Source of the DNA: CBDDLD01 sp965230605
Lineage (GTDB): Bacteria; Bacteroidota; Bacteroidia; Flavobacteriales; Flavobacteriaceae
Reading direction: 5' to 3'
Length of the DNA: 64,000 bases
Assembly: GCA_965230605.1 (NCBI GenBank)
Contig: CBDDLD010000004.1
Location: forward strand, 2,046,001-2,110,000
The notes below the pieces were generated by a model. It searched no databases, was not told the DNA's origin, and worked only from the letters and a program-made list of their open reading frames with translations. Shown here piece by piece: positions 35,238-43,896 of this stretch. The position numbers and the translations under genes were made by a program. The first letter of the stretch is position 1, and each line of letters opens with the position of its first letter.

Positions 35238-35841
35238 TACTTTAATTTTTGATTTTGGAGACGTATTCATAAACCTAGATAAGTCTGGGGCTATGGCTAA
35301 TGCTCTTAATCTTTTTCAAATGGAAACTTTTGAAGAGGATATGATTGCTACCAACATACAATATGAAGTTGGTGAAATCAGTACTGAAGATTTCATAGCA
35401 TTCTATACCAATAAGTTTAAGCATTTAACTGAAGAAGCTATTATAAATGCTTGGAATTTTATTATTAAGGATTTCCCCAAGTATAGATTAGATTTTATAC
35501 AAAGTATTAGAAATAAAGAGATTTACAAATGCATACTGTTAAGTAATACCAACAGCTTACATATTGATTTTATAAAGACTAATGTTTCTTTTTATGATGC
35601 TTTTAAAAATTGCTTTGATGCTTTTTACTTATCACACGAAATCCATTTAAGAAAACCCAATGAAGATATCTTCAAGTTCGTAATAGACACACATCAATTA
35701 AAACCTGAAGAATGTCTTTTTATTGATGATACTAGTGAAAATACAGAGACAGCAAAAGCATTGGGATTGCATGTCTGGAATATTGACGAAACTAAAGAGG
35801 ATGTTATACACCTATTTGAAACACAATCGCATTTATTTTAA
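35230..35841 (+). CDS. HAD family hydrolase (subfamily IA phosphatase type)
   Basis: 203 residues. HAD motifs: nucleophile Asp8 in LIFDFGDVFINLD, Ser/Thr motif CILLSNTNSLH, Lys motif RKPNEDIF and acidic motif CLFIDDTSEN. The cap is small and helical (about 15-85), as in subfamily IA. It overlaps ribD by 8 bp. Riboflavin synthesis needs a HAD phosphatase to dephosphorylate the RibD product, so the linkage to ribD makes that role attractive, but this is inference from position only. Confidence 0.88.
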   Translation: MVDTLIFDFGDVFINLDKSGAMANALNLFQMETFEEDMIATNIQYEVGEISTEDFIAFYTNKFKHLTEEAIINAWNFIIKDFPKYRLDFIQSIRNKEIYKCILLSNTNSLHIDFIKTNVSFYDAFKNCFDAFYLSHEIHLRKPNEDIFKFVIDTHQLKPEECLFIDDTSENTETAKALGLHVWNIDETKEDVIHLFETQSHLF

Positions 35842-35868
35842 TCTAAAGATTGTATAACTAAAAACCTA

Positions 35869-36477
35869 TTGACTCATAAAGACACATATAAAACTATTGT
35901 AAACCCTTCAGAACAAGTTCTATTCAAGGATAAGAATAGTAAATTTTATGGTTGTGCTTTTCCAGTTTCTAATGAAGATCAAGTAAAGCTAATTCTGCAA
36001 GACTTAAAGAAGAAACACTATGCTGCGAGACATTGGTGCTATGCTTATCAAATTGGCTCTGAAATATTAAAGTATAGAGCCAACGATGATGGCGAGCCCA
36101 ACAATAGTGCAGGTATGCCAATATATGGTCAAATTCAATCTTTTGAGCTCACCAATGTATTGGTAGTAGTTGTAAGGTATTTTGGAGGCGTAAAACTTGG
36201 TGTAGGTGGTTTAATAAATGCCTACAGAACAGCAGCTCAAATGGCAATTTCAGAAGCTGAAATTATAGAACGGACAATTGATAAACATTTTACAATTGCA
36301 TTTAATTATAATCAGATGAATGTGGCAATGCGAATTATAAAAGAAAAGCAACTCAAAGTGGTATCTCAAAAATTAGAACAATCTTGTTTGTTAGAAATTT
36401 CTGTCAGAAAAGGTAATGCTAATCAAATATTTAGCATTTTTGACAATATTCACGGAATTACAATAAGTGAATTATAA
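35869..36477 (+). CDS. YigZ/IMPACT (UPF0029) family protein
   Basis: 202 residues. Conserved signature RHWCYAYQIG, DDGEPNNSAGMPIYGQI, then VVVVRYFGGVKLGVGGLI, diagnostic of the YigZ/IMPACT N-terminal domain, with a ferredoxin-like C-terminal domain (about 135-200). Its biochemical role is unsettled; the eukaryotic relative IMPACT regulates Gcn2. The frame has no ATG before the conserved region and an in-frame stop ten codons upstream, so TTG at 35869 (THKDTYKTI follows) is the start. It lies 27 bp after the HAD gene. Confidence 0.9.
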   Translation: MTHKDTYKTIVNPSEQVLFKDKNSKFYGCAFPVSNEDQVKLILQDLKKKHYAARHWCYAYQIGSEILKYRANDDGEPNNSAGMPIYGQIQSFELTNVLVVVVRYFGGVKLGVGGLINAYRTAAQMAISEAEIIERTIDKHFTIAFNYNQMNVAMRIIKEKQLKVVSQKLEQSCLLEISVRKGNANQIFSIFDNIHGITISEL

Positions 36478-36879
36478 CGAATAATTTTGCAGTTTATCTA
36501 AAAGATATTTTGGACATCTTCTAGGTTTTTTGGAATTCATGTCAATAAAAGCCAACGTAGTATTTCCTGTGGCAAGTAAATTGTTATTCTCATCTAATAA
36601 TTCGTAATCAAATTCGATAGATGCAGTAGGCATTTTTTTTAATTTGGTTTTTACTTTAAGAACGTCATCATAACAGGCTGAACTTTTGTAATTTATATGT
36701 AAAGAGATTACAGGCAGCATCACGCCTTCAGCTTCCATAGATTTGTAGGTTATTCCAAATTGTCTAAGCCACTCCGTTCTTCCAACTTCGAAATATTGAG
36801 CATAATTTGCATGGTACACAACACCCATTTGATCAGTCTCCCCGTAACGAACTCGTATTGTAGTTTCATTAAAATTCAT
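36472..36879 (-). CDS. Acyl-CoA thioesterase, 4-hydroxybenzoyl-CoA thioesterase (YbgC) type
   Basis: 135 residues, hot-dog fold. YGETDQMGVVYHANYAQYFE contains the Asp of the YbgC active site (Asp-x-x-Gly-x-V-x-H); VGRTEWLRQFG and the C-terminal GNTTLAFIDMNSKKPRRCP complete the pattern. It probably hydrolyses acyl-CoA thioesters; the chain length is unknown. It is convergent with YigZ (6-bp overlap) and its start is 199 bp from dnaA, which diverges from it. No tol-pal genes are adjacent. Confidence 0.88.
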   Translation of the reverse strand: MNFNETTIRVRYGETDQMGVVYHANYAQYFEVGRTEWLRQFGITYKSMEAEGVMLPVISLHINYKSSACYDDVLKVKTKLKKMPTASIEFDYELLDENNNLLATGNTTLAFIDMNSKKPRRCPKYLLDKLQNYSL

Positions 36880-36990
36880 AAATTGAGGCCGATTTTAAGA
36901 AAAAATTTGTAATTTCATTCGGATTTAAACATGGTGAAAAAATTCTAAAAATTCAATAAAATTTGATTTTTTTTTTAAGAATTTTGTTCA

Positions 36991-37043
36991 CATATTTGTC
37001 TCGTTAAAATCAACTAAGAGATACCAACCATCTCTTTTTTTTT
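36991..37043 (+). promoter_or_regulatory. dnaA leader: near-consensus -7 element and terminator-like hairpin
   Basis: CATATTTG at 36991-36998 is one base from TAnnTTTG. About 17 bp later AAGAGAT (37016-37022) pairs with ATCTCTT (37030-37036) around a 7-nt loop, followed by an unbroken T run to 37043. A transcript from this promoter would meet an intrinsic-terminator-like structure 35 bp before the dnaA ATG, so attenuation is possible. No other gene lies upstream on this strand for it to terminate except YigZ, more than 500 bp away. Confidence 0.45.
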
Positions 37044-37078
37044 GCTAATCAACTAACAATAAAATTAACTTTTTAAGA

Positions 37079-38506
37079 ATGGATGTAACTGCGCAATCGG
37101 TCTGGGGAAATTGTCTAGCGTTTATAAAAGATAATATACAGCCACAAGCCTACAAAACATGGTTTGAACCGATCGCAGCAGTAAAACTTTCTAATAATGC
37201 ACTGAGCATCCAAGTCCCTAGTAAATTTTTCTACGAATGGTTAGAGGAGCACTATGTGAAAATTCTAAAAGTTGCCCTAACTAAAGAGTTAGGAGAAAGT
37301 GCCAAATTGGTGTACATCATTAAGATGGAAAACACCTATGGTAATAAGCAACCATTTACAGAACGAATTCCAAGTTCAAATCGAAGTGCTGTAAAATCTC
37401 AGGATGTTGATGTTCCTATGAACAATAAAAGTCCTGAGCTTAAAAATCCTTTCATCATTCCAGGAATTAGAAATGTAAAAATTGAATCTCAACTCAATCC
37501 TAATTATAATTTTGAAAATTTCCTAGAAGGCGACTCCAATCGATTGGCTAGAAACGCTGGAATTGCAGTGGCAAATAAACCAGGTGGTACATCTTTTAAT
37601 CCTTTATTAATTTTTGGTGGTGTTGGTTTAGGAAAAACGCATTTAGCACACGCTATTGGTGTAGATATAAAAGATAAGTATCCAGAAAAAACAGTACTTT
37701 ATATTTCTGCTGAAAAGTTTACTCAACAATATATAGATTCTGTAAAGAAAAATAATCGTAACGATTTTATCCATTTCTATCAGATCATAGATGTACTTAT
37801 TATTGATGATGTCCAATTTTTCTCTGGTAAAACCGGAACTCAAGATGTTTTCTTCCATATATTTAATCACTTACATCAAAATGGTAAGCAAGTCATTTTA
37901 ACTAGCGATAAGGCTCCGGTTGATATGCAGGATATTGAACAGCGCTTACTATCTAGATTCAAATGGGGACTTTCTGCTGAACTGCAAAGCCCAGATTTTG
38001 AAACCAGAGTTTCTATATTAAAAAATAAGCTCTACAGAGATGGTGTTGAAATGCCGGAGGATATTATTGAGTATGTAGCTAAAAATATTAAGACTAATGT
38101 AAGAGAGCTAGAAGGTGCTATCATCTCATTAATTGCTCAATCTTCTTTCAATAAAAAAGAAATTACTTTAGGTTTAGCTAAAGACATTGTTGAGAAGTTC
38201 GTTAAGAACACTAAACGTGAAGTTTCAATTGACTATATCCAAAAGGTAGTTTCAGACTATTTCCAGATGGATGTAAACACATTACAATCAAAAACCAGAA
38301 AACGTCACATTGTTCAAGCCAGACAACTAGCCATGTTCTTCGCAAAAAAATACACAAAGGCTTCTTTAGCCAGCATTGGATCTCAGATTGGTCAACGCGA
38401 TCATGCGACGGTACTTCATGCATGCAAAACAGTTGACAACCTATCTTCTACTGATAAGCAGTTTAGAAAATATGTAGAAGACCTTTCTAAAAAGCTTTCA
38501 TTATAA
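37079..38506 (+). CDS. dnaA: Chromosomal replication initiator protein DnaA
   Basis: 475 residues, normal. Domain I 1-85 (VWGNCLAFIKDNIQPQAYKTW); a variable linker; AAA+ domain with Walker A GGVGLGKTHLAHA and Walker B VLIIDDVQFF; domain IV with the DNA-binding signature IGQRDHATVLHACKTV. DnaA melts the origin and also acts as a transcription factor. The expected partner dnaN is not nearby. Upstream is AT-rich and has one imperfect DnaA box (TTGTTCACA near 36983), which is not enough to call oriC. A terminator-like hairpin lies in the leader. The phosphatase gene follows after 10 bp. Confidence 0.97.
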   Translation: MDVTAQSVWGNCLAFIKDNIQPQAYKTWFEPIAAVKLSNNALSIQVPSKFFYEWLEEHYVKILKVALTKELGESAKLVYIIKMENTYGNKQPFTERIPSSNRSAVKSQDVDVPMNNKSPELKNPFIIPGIRNVKIESQLNPNYNFENFLEGDSNRLARNAGIAVANKPGGTSFNPLLIFGGVGLGKTHLAHAIGVDIKDKYPEKTVLYISAEKFTQQYIDSVKKNNRNDFIHFYQIIDVLIIDDVQFFSGKTGTQDVFFHIFNHLHQNGKQVILTSDKAPVDMQDIEQRLLSRFKWGLSAELQSPDFETRVSILKNKLYRDGVEMPEDIIEYVAKNIKTNVRELEGAIISLIAQSSFNKKEITLGLAKDIVEKFVKNTKREVSIDYIQKVVSDYFQMDVNTLQSKTRKRHIVQARQLAMFFAKKYTKASLASIGSQIGQRDHATVLHACKTVDNLSSTDKQFRKYVEDLSKKLSL

Positions 38507-38516
38507 TAAAATAGTA

Positions 38517-38966
38517 ATGACGAGAATATTAATGGTGTGCCTCGGTAATATTTGTCGCTCACCACTAGCCCATGGCATCTTAGAATCTATGCTATCAGAT
38601 TCCTATTATGTGGACTCTGCCGGTACAGCTGCTTACCATATCGGCAATTCTCCAGACCACCGATCTATAAAAGTAGCCCAGTTAAACGGAATAGATATAA
38701 GTCATCAACGGGCACGTCAATTCTCAACAAATGATTTTAAGGATTTTGATTTGATCTATGCCATGGATCAATCCAATTACAATTCCATCATCAGATTGGC
38801 GAATAAAAATGAAGATATCGCCAAGGTAAAATTAATATTAGAAGAACATAAAACCATCGACAATAAAAATGTCCCCGATCCTTATTATGGCGACATTGAA
38901 GACTTCAAATATATTTATGAACTTCTTCATAAAACATGCTCTATTATCAGAGAAAAACTACAATAA
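38517..38966 (+). CDS. Low molecular weight protein-tyrosine-phosphatase
   Basis: 149 residues. P-loop VCLGNICRSP fits C(x)5R with the nucleophilic Cys, and VPDPYYGD holds the general-acid Asp. It is of the LMW-PTP fold shared with arsenate reductases, but the PDPYYG loop favours a tyrosine phosphatase. Targets are unknown; no polysaccharide tyrosine kinase is in the window. It begins 10 bp after the dnaA stop and is likely co-transcribed. Confidence 0.92.
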   Translation: MTRILMVCLGNICRSPLAHGILESMLSDSYYVDSAGTAAYHIGNSPDHRSIKVAQLNGIDISHQRARQFSTNDFKDFDLIYAMDQSNYNSIIRLANKNEDIAKVKLILEEHKTIDNKNVPDPYYGDIEDFKYIYELLHKTCSIIREKLQ

Positions 38967-39030
38967 CTGCATTTCATCTTATTTTTTTGTATTTTAGAGA
39001 CACAAATCTCTACTGTTTAGATTAATCGCT

Positions 39031-40446
39031 ATGAAAAAGTTTACTATGTTATTGTTATGCATAACTGTGTATACGCACAATTATGCCCAGGATTTAGAAC
39101 TTCAACTCTTTGCAACAGGATTAGATCAACCGGTAAATATTAAACATGCCGGAGACAATCGTTTATTTGTTGTTGAGCAAGACGGACGCATTCGTATCGT
39201 TGCTGCAGACGGTACTGTACAAACTCAACCTTTTTTAGATATAAATACTAGAGTAGTTAATCTTGGAGGTATTGGCGATGAAAGAGGTCTCCTTGGCTTA
39301 GCCTTTCACCCGGATTACATCACTAATGGTTTCTTCTATGTGAACTACATTAATAATAGTGGAAATACTGTTATTTCTAGGTTCAGTAGAGATGCCGTTA
39401 ATTTTTCTTTAGCTGATCCGAGTTCCGAGTTAATTATAATGACCATTGTGCAACCTGCAGGAAATCATAACGGAGGCGATATGGCTTTTGGTTCTGACGG
39501 TTATTTGTATATAGCCGTTGGTGATGGTGGATTTGGAGGGGACCCTGATGACAGGTCTCAAGATCTAGGAGACATCCTTGGCAAAATGCTAAGAATTGAT
39601 GTAGACAATCCTAGCAACGGTAATAATTATGGTATACCAGCTAGCAATCCATTTGCTTCTAACCCTTTAGCATTAGACGAGATATGGGCTTATGGATTGA
39701 GAAATCCATGGAAGTTTTCATTTGATAGACTCAACAATGATTTATGGATTGCCGATGTAGGTCAAGGACAGAAAGAAGAAATGAATAGAGTGCCTTTTAA
39801 TGAATCTGGCCAGAATTATGGGTGGCGTTGTTATGAAGGTAATTCAACATTTAATACTACAGGATGTCCATCAGCTGCTACATTGACTTTCCCTGTTGCA
39901 GAATATGATCATTTTAATGATGGTTTATTTAAATGTTCTATTACTGGCGGGTATAGATATAGAGGTAGTGATTATGCCAATTTCGAAGGATTATACTTCT
40001 TTGCCGATTATTGCAGTGATGAAATAGGATATCTTACACCAAATGGAAGTACTTGGGATATTACCTTTGAACAATTCTCTGGAAATGGATGGACAGCTTT
40101 TGGAGAAGATCTCTCTGGTGAATTATACATAGCCGGGATTAGCTCTGGTCAAATATTTAAACTTATTGATGCTTCTTTAAGTGTAGGAGAAGAATCACTT
40201 TCTAATATCTCAATTTTTCCAAATCCGGCAAGTTCAGAATTAAATATAAACTCTGACACTAACAACTTATTGGCGTTAAAAACCATAAATATTTACAATA
40301 CATTAGGTAAACGCGTAAAAACAATTTCACCTGAAAGCTCTGGAAATTTAACCATAGATATTAGTGATTTAGCCAGTGGTTTATATATCTTAGAGTTGAA
40401 TTCTAACTCAGGAGAGCAACAAACCCGAAAACTGGTAATTAACTAA
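39031..40446 (+). CDS. Secreted PQQ-dependent sugar dehydrogenase-like protein with T9SS domain
   Basis: 471 residues. Signal peptide (MKKFTMLLLCITVYTHNYAQ); six-bladed beta-propeller of the glucose/sorbosone dehydrogenase family (about 25-380) with LGGIGDERGLLGLAFHPDY, NHNGGDMAFGSDGYLYIAVG, GLRNPWKFSFDR and GQNYGWRCYEG; C-terminal T9SS type A sorting domain (ISIFPNPASSELNIN ... TRKLVIN). The fold matches soluble PQQ aldose dehydrogenases, but cofactor use and substrate are not proven by motif alone. It overlaps the methyltransferase gene by 1 bp. Confidence 0.88.
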   Translation: MKKFTMLLLCITVYTHNYAQDLELQLFATGLDQPVNIKHAGDNRLFVVEQDGRIRIVAADGTVQTQPFLDINTRVVNLGGIGDERGLLGLAFHPDYITNGFFYVNYINNSGNTVISRFSRDAVNFSLADPSSELIIMTIVQPAGNHNGGDMAFGSDGYLYIAVGDGGFGGDPDDRSQDLGDILGKMLRIDVDNPSNGNNYGIPASNPFASNPLALDEIWAYGLRNPWKFSFDRLNNDLWIADVGQGQKEEMNRVPFNESGQNYGWRCYEGNSTFNTTGCPSAATLTFPVAEYDHFNDGLFKCSITGGYRYRGSDYANFEGLYFFADYCSDEIGYLTPNGSTWDITFEQFSGNGWTAFGEDLSGELYIAGISSGQIFKLIDASLSVGEESLSNISIFPNPASSELNINSDTNNLLALKTINIYNTLGKRVKTISPESSGNLTIDISDLASGLYILELNSNSGEQQTRKLVIN

Positions 40447-41162
40447 TGTCCGAAGAAAAAGGCAAACTCTATCTCATTCCGACACGTTTAGGAGACAACC
40501 CTCCTTTAGAAGTATTACCAATATCAATAAAAAAGGTATTGGAAATGCTTAACTATTATATTGTTGAAAATGAAAAAACAGCACGCCGTTTTATAAAGCG
40601 TGTTACCCCTGGCAAATCACAGTCATCTCTTAAATTAAAAACATTAAATAAATATACCGATCCTTCAGAGTTGAATTCCTACTTAGATCCATGTACTGAA
40701 GGCATATCTATTGGATTACTATCTGAGGCAGGTTGCCCCGCAATTGCTGATCCTGGATCGGAGATTGTGAAAATTGCGCATCAAAAGGATATTAGAGTTA
40801 TTCCAATTGTTGGCCCTTCATCTATAATACTTGCACTGATGAGTTCAGGAATGAATGGACAAAACTTTGCTTTTAATGGTTATCTCCCTATAGATAAAGT
40901 AGAGAGAAAACAGGCAGTAAAAGCTCTAGAAAAACGCTCTTTAGAGTATAATCAATCTCAAATATGTATAGAAACACCTTATCGGAATAATAAACTTCTA
41001 CAAGACCTCAGTAATATACTTCACCCAAATACACGCCTATGTGTTGCATGTGATCTTACACTACCAACAGAGTACATTAAAACAAAGCCGGCTAGGGATT
41101 GGAAATCCAATAATGAGGACTTTCACAAAAGACCTGCAATATTTATAATACAAAAAGATTAA
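40446..41162 (+). CDS. SAM-dependent methyltransferase, tetrapyrrole methylase fold (RsmI-like)
   Basis: 238 residues. LYLIPTRLGDNPPLEVLP at the N-terminus, LLSEAGCPAIADPGSEIV (the RsmI-type SAM loop) and PIVGPSSIILALMSSGMNGQ, FNGYLP and YRNNKLLQDL are the family motifs. RsmI 2'-O-methylates C1402 of 16S rRNA; this shorter Bacteroidota type may instead be a paralogue of unknown substrate. The ATG shares one base with the preceding stop (TAATG), implying coupling. It is convergent with the lysozyme-like gene, 4 bp apart. Confidence 0.85.
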   Translation: MSEEKGKLYLIPTRLGDNPPLEVLPISIKKVLEMLNYYIVENEKTARRFIKRVTPGKSQSSLKLKTLNKYTDPSELNSYLDPCTEGISIGLLSEAGCPAIADPGSEIVKIAHQKDIRVIPIVGPSSIILALMSSGMNGQNFAFNGYLPIDKVERKQAVKALEKRSLEYNQSQICIETPYRNNKLLQDLSNILHPNTRLCVACDLTLPTEYIKTKPARDWKSNNEDFHKRPAIFIIQKD

Positions 41163-41166
41163 TTGA

Positions 41167-41823
41167 TTAGATTCTAGCTTTCGCTTTCTTGTTTGGTGTC
41201 ACAAAAGATGTATCATAACCAGAGAAGCGTTTCATATAATAACTTACTGTAGTTCCAAAGCCATCAGCAAAATTATTTTGACCGTAGCTTCTTAAAAACT
41301 TTTTTACACTTCCAGGCCCAGCCAAGTGTGCTGCCGCTAAAATACCTGATTCAGTAACTTCAACACCACTTATATTTTTACCAACAAAGCGTTTTATATC
41401 TCGTCTAAGTATCCATTTATTACGTTCAGCATTGGCTAAAAAAGCCTTCTCTTGAAGCTCTGGGTTATATAAGAATTGATTAGGGTTATATATACCAATC
41501 ATTTTTAAGGTCTCAGCACCAAATTGATACTTCCCTAAATATCCATATGTGTTGACAGTAAAATAATTACCACGAGATTCTTTAAAAGCTAATGCTTCCT
41601 TAAACCCTTCAAATGATTTTCCTAAATGAAGTGAGAACACATTATGAGATTCCGTTGCATCTTCTTCTAGCATAGCCAAATCTGCATTAACCGTATAATC
41701 GAGTTCTAATCCATCAGTAGAATACGCTTTAGGGTCTAAATTAGAATTAGGATATAAAGCCAATGCAATCACAAAACAGATCGCAAAAGGAACAAAGAAA
41801 TTTTGTACAATATTTGTCTTCAT
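41167..41823 (-). CDS. Exported lysozyme/transglycosylase-like protein
   Basis: 218 residues. An N-terminal membrane helix (10-26, FFVPFAICFVIALALYP) acts as signal anchor or signal peptide. The region about 73-190 resembles goose-type lysozyme/transglycosylase folds: FKEALAFKESRGNYFTVNTY then GYLGKYQFGAETLKMIGIY, where the Glu of KESRGNY would be catalytic, and ESGILAAAHLAGPGSVKKFL. No LysM motif is seen. Probably acts on peptidoglycan (inference). A -7 element lies 57 bp upstream. Confidence 0.65.
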   Translation of the reverse strand: MKTNIVQNFFVPFAICFVIALALYPNSNLDPKAYSTDGLELDYTVNADLAMLEEDATESHNVFSLHLGKSFEGFKEALAFKESRGNYFTVNTYGYLGKYQFGAETLKMIGIYNPNQFLYNPELQEKAFLANAERNKWILRRDIKRFVGKNISGVEVTESGILAAAHLAGPGSVKKFLRSYGQNNFADGFGTTVSYYMKRFSGYDTSFVTPNKKAKARI

Positions 41824-41880
41824 AACACTTAAATTTTTGAAAGCTTTTTAACTTTTTCAAAGCTTACTCAAATTCGGGTG

Positions 41881-41888
41881 CAAATATA
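41881..41888 (-). promoter_or_regulatory. -7 element of lysozyme-like gene
   Basis: TATATTTG on the minus strand, full TAnnTTTG match, 57 bp before the ATG, leaving a leader of about 50 nt. Confidence 0.5.
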
Positions 41889-41940
41889 CGCATTTTTCTT
41901 TTCTTTTGAAAATCAAGATGTTAAAGGTTGTTAACACTCT

Positions 41941-42846
41941 CTAAAAGTAGATATAATGCCACTTTACGCGCCCTTCGCTATTTACCTCAAAAGTAGGTGC
42001 AGGTACCTTTATAACGTTAATTACGTCGAATATAGTTTTCAGGACACGAGATTTTGTTCTAATTTTAGTGAAGTCCACATCTAAGCTTAAGTAGTATTGA
42101 CGTCTTCTATTTTGGTTAGGGAAATCTAAATTATTGCCTCGCCCTGTGAGCACACCATCTGCGCCATAGCCAAAGGCAATATTCAACCAATTAGGAATGC
42201 TATTACTTTTAACAAAAGAATTTACATTAGCGCTCAACCAATAGGTCTGTCCATTATAATCTTTAAGCAGTTCTTCATAAAAACCATCTCCGAGCTTCTC
42301 AGGATTTAGTTCAGCATATGGTGATGAATTATATGAAAACTTTAACGTAATGCGTTGTTCGTCCCAAATCAGCTCCTGCCCCACATATAGTCCGGTTCCG
42401 ATAACATTTGAAGCCATATCACTCCAAGAAAAGCCCCATTCCGCAGAAAATCCGTCTAAAACCTCAACAGCAGTTAAAAACGTAAGTCCTAATGTTGCGC
42501 CATACAGTAATTGGTCTTTTTTACTAACTCCAGACCATTGCAGAAGATTTGCACCAACCCTACCAATATGATATGACGAATATATATGTCCCATCTTATC
42601 CATCTGTAGCCATTCGTCACTATCATTAGTTATTTGAAAGTTTGAACGCTCAAAGTCACTATACCACAATTGATCCAAAGCTATAAGAGAAACTGTACCC
42701 AGTGTAGCTTCAGTAATAATAACAGCATTTCTTCTCGATACGTTAAGCGTATCACTAGGTTTCAAAAATTCATCAATCTTTGCTTGACCTTTGATACTGA
42801 GAATTGAGAAGAAAAAAAGACCACAATATATTATAATGGATTTCAT
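41941..42846 (-). CDS. DUF2279 family secreted protein
   Basis: 301 residues with a signal peptide (MKSIIIYCGLFFFSILSIKGQA). Conserved parts DQLWYSDFERSNFQITNDSD, then EWLQMDKMGHIYSSYHIGRV, AVEVLDGFSAEWGFSWSDMA and SNVIGTGLYVGQELIW match DUF2279 (YfiM-like), a family of presumed envelope proteins; the C-terminal half (beta-rich, YYLSLDVDF) suggests an outer-membrane location. Function unknown. It is the last gene of the dapF-GNAT-mltG-DUF2279 run, 6 bp after mltG. Confidence 0.78.
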   Translation of the reverse strand: MKSIIIYCGLFFFSILSIKGQAKIDEFLKPSDTLNVSRRNAVIITEATLGTVSLIALDQLWYSDFERSNFQITNDSDEWLQMDKMGHIYSSYHIGRVGANLLQWSGVSKKDQLLYGATLGLTFLTAVEVLDGFSAEWGFSWSDMASNVIGTGLYVGQELIWDEQRITLKFSYNSSPYAELNPEKLGDGFYEELLKDYNGQTYWLSANVNSFVKSNSIPNWLNIAFGYGADGVLTGRGNNLDFPNQNRRRQYYLSLDVDFTKIRTKSRVLKTIFDVINVIKVPAPTFEVNSEGRVKWHYIYF

Positions 42847-42852
42847 TTTCGG

Positions 42853-43896
42853 CTATTTCCTTATGCCTTGACTATTTAAATAACGTTGGTATGCTCTGGC
42901 ATTCACATTATGCTGTTGCAATGTCTTAGCAAACCTATGATACCCTAAACGTTTAGGGTCAGCAGCAAAGTATAAATAACTATGCTTTTCATGGTTTAAG
43001 ACTGCTTTAATTGCTGACATATCAGGCATAGTAACCAACCCTGGTGGAAGCCCTGCATACTTATATGTATTATAGGGAGAGTCTATCTCTTTGTGTACAT
43101 TAAGTACTCTACGTATGATCGTATTCTTATATTTTGGTAATTGATATGCTGCAAATTTAATCGTTGGGTCAGCCTGAAGTGGCATCCCTATTCTTAAGCG
43201 ATTAATGTAGACTCCAGCAATTCGAGATTGCTCATCTTTCTTCTTAGACTCTTCATAAACAATAGACGCCAATGCCATTACCCTATTTGGTGTAAGGTTT
43301 ACTGATTTTGCCTTGGCTATTCGATCTTCAGTCCAGAATTTTTTATACTCATTCAGCATTTTTGATCTAAAGTCTTCAGCTGAGCTATTCCAGAAAAAAT
43401 CATAGCTATTAGGTAAATACATGCCTAGAGCTGTAGCTTTATTAAACCCATTTTTAAGTAAAAATGTAGTGTCTTTCATGGCTGTTAATAAAGACAAGCT
43501 ATCTACCTCTAATTGTTTACTTATACGCCCAGCAAGGCTTTCTAAACTATTTTGATTATTAAAAGAAACTCGTACCGCAACATTATTACTTCTAATAGAG
43601 TTAATAATTTCATTATTGTTCATTCCTTTTTTAATTACAAAACGTCCAGACTTAATATTAGTAGTATATTTTTTTTGTTTTGCTAGTGCATCAAAGCTCC
43701 CTATATCTTGTAACAAAGGCTCTAATTGTTTTCTGACATCATCGTACCTAGAGTTAGTAGGAATATAAATGTATTTGCTTTCCTCTTCAAAACTAGTGTT
43801 TGGGTGAAACATTGCGCCATAAATGAAATAAGCTATAACACCCATTATTACTAGGCCTAGAAGGGCAATTCCCCAAAGAATTTTTTTAATGTACAT
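42853..43896 (-). CDS. mltG: Endolytic peptidoglycan transglycosylase MltG
   Basis: 347 residues. One N-terminal membrane helix (6-28), then the YceG/MltG domain. The catalytic Glu is in ALASIVYEESKKKDEQSRIA with VYINRLRIGMPLQADPTIKF and SPYNTYKYAGLPPGLVTMPD, all diagnostic. MltG cuts nascent glycan strands and so sets their length. It overlaps the preceding GNAT gene by 11 bp and is 6 bp from DUF2279. It acts on the periplasmic side of the inner membrane. Confidence 0.95.
   Translation of the reverse strand: MYIKKILWGIALLGLVIMGVIAYFIYGAMFHPNTSFEEESKYIYIPTNSRYDDVRKQLEPLLQDIGSFDALAKQKKYTTNIKSGRFVIKKGMNNNEIINSIRSNNVAVRVSFNNQNSLESLAGRISKQLEVDSLSLLTAMKDTTFLLKNGFNKATALGMYLPNSYDFFWNSSAEDFRSKMLNEYKKFWTEDRIAKAKSVNLTPNRVMALASIVYEESKKKDEQSRIAGVYINRLRIGMPLQADPTIKFAAYQLPKYKNTIIRRVLNVHKEIDSPYNTYKYAGLPPGLVTMPDMSAIKAVLNHEKHSYLYFAADPKRLGYHRFAKTLQQHNVNARAYQRYLNSQGIRK

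Noticed and set aside
36880..37078. oriC next to dnaA
   Set aside because: Only one imperfect DnaA box is visible, with no cluster and no dnaN nearby. A GC-skew analysis of the genome would be needed.
41167..41823. LysM peptidoglycan-binding protein
   Set aside because: No LysM repeat is seen; the sequence looks lysozyme-like instead.
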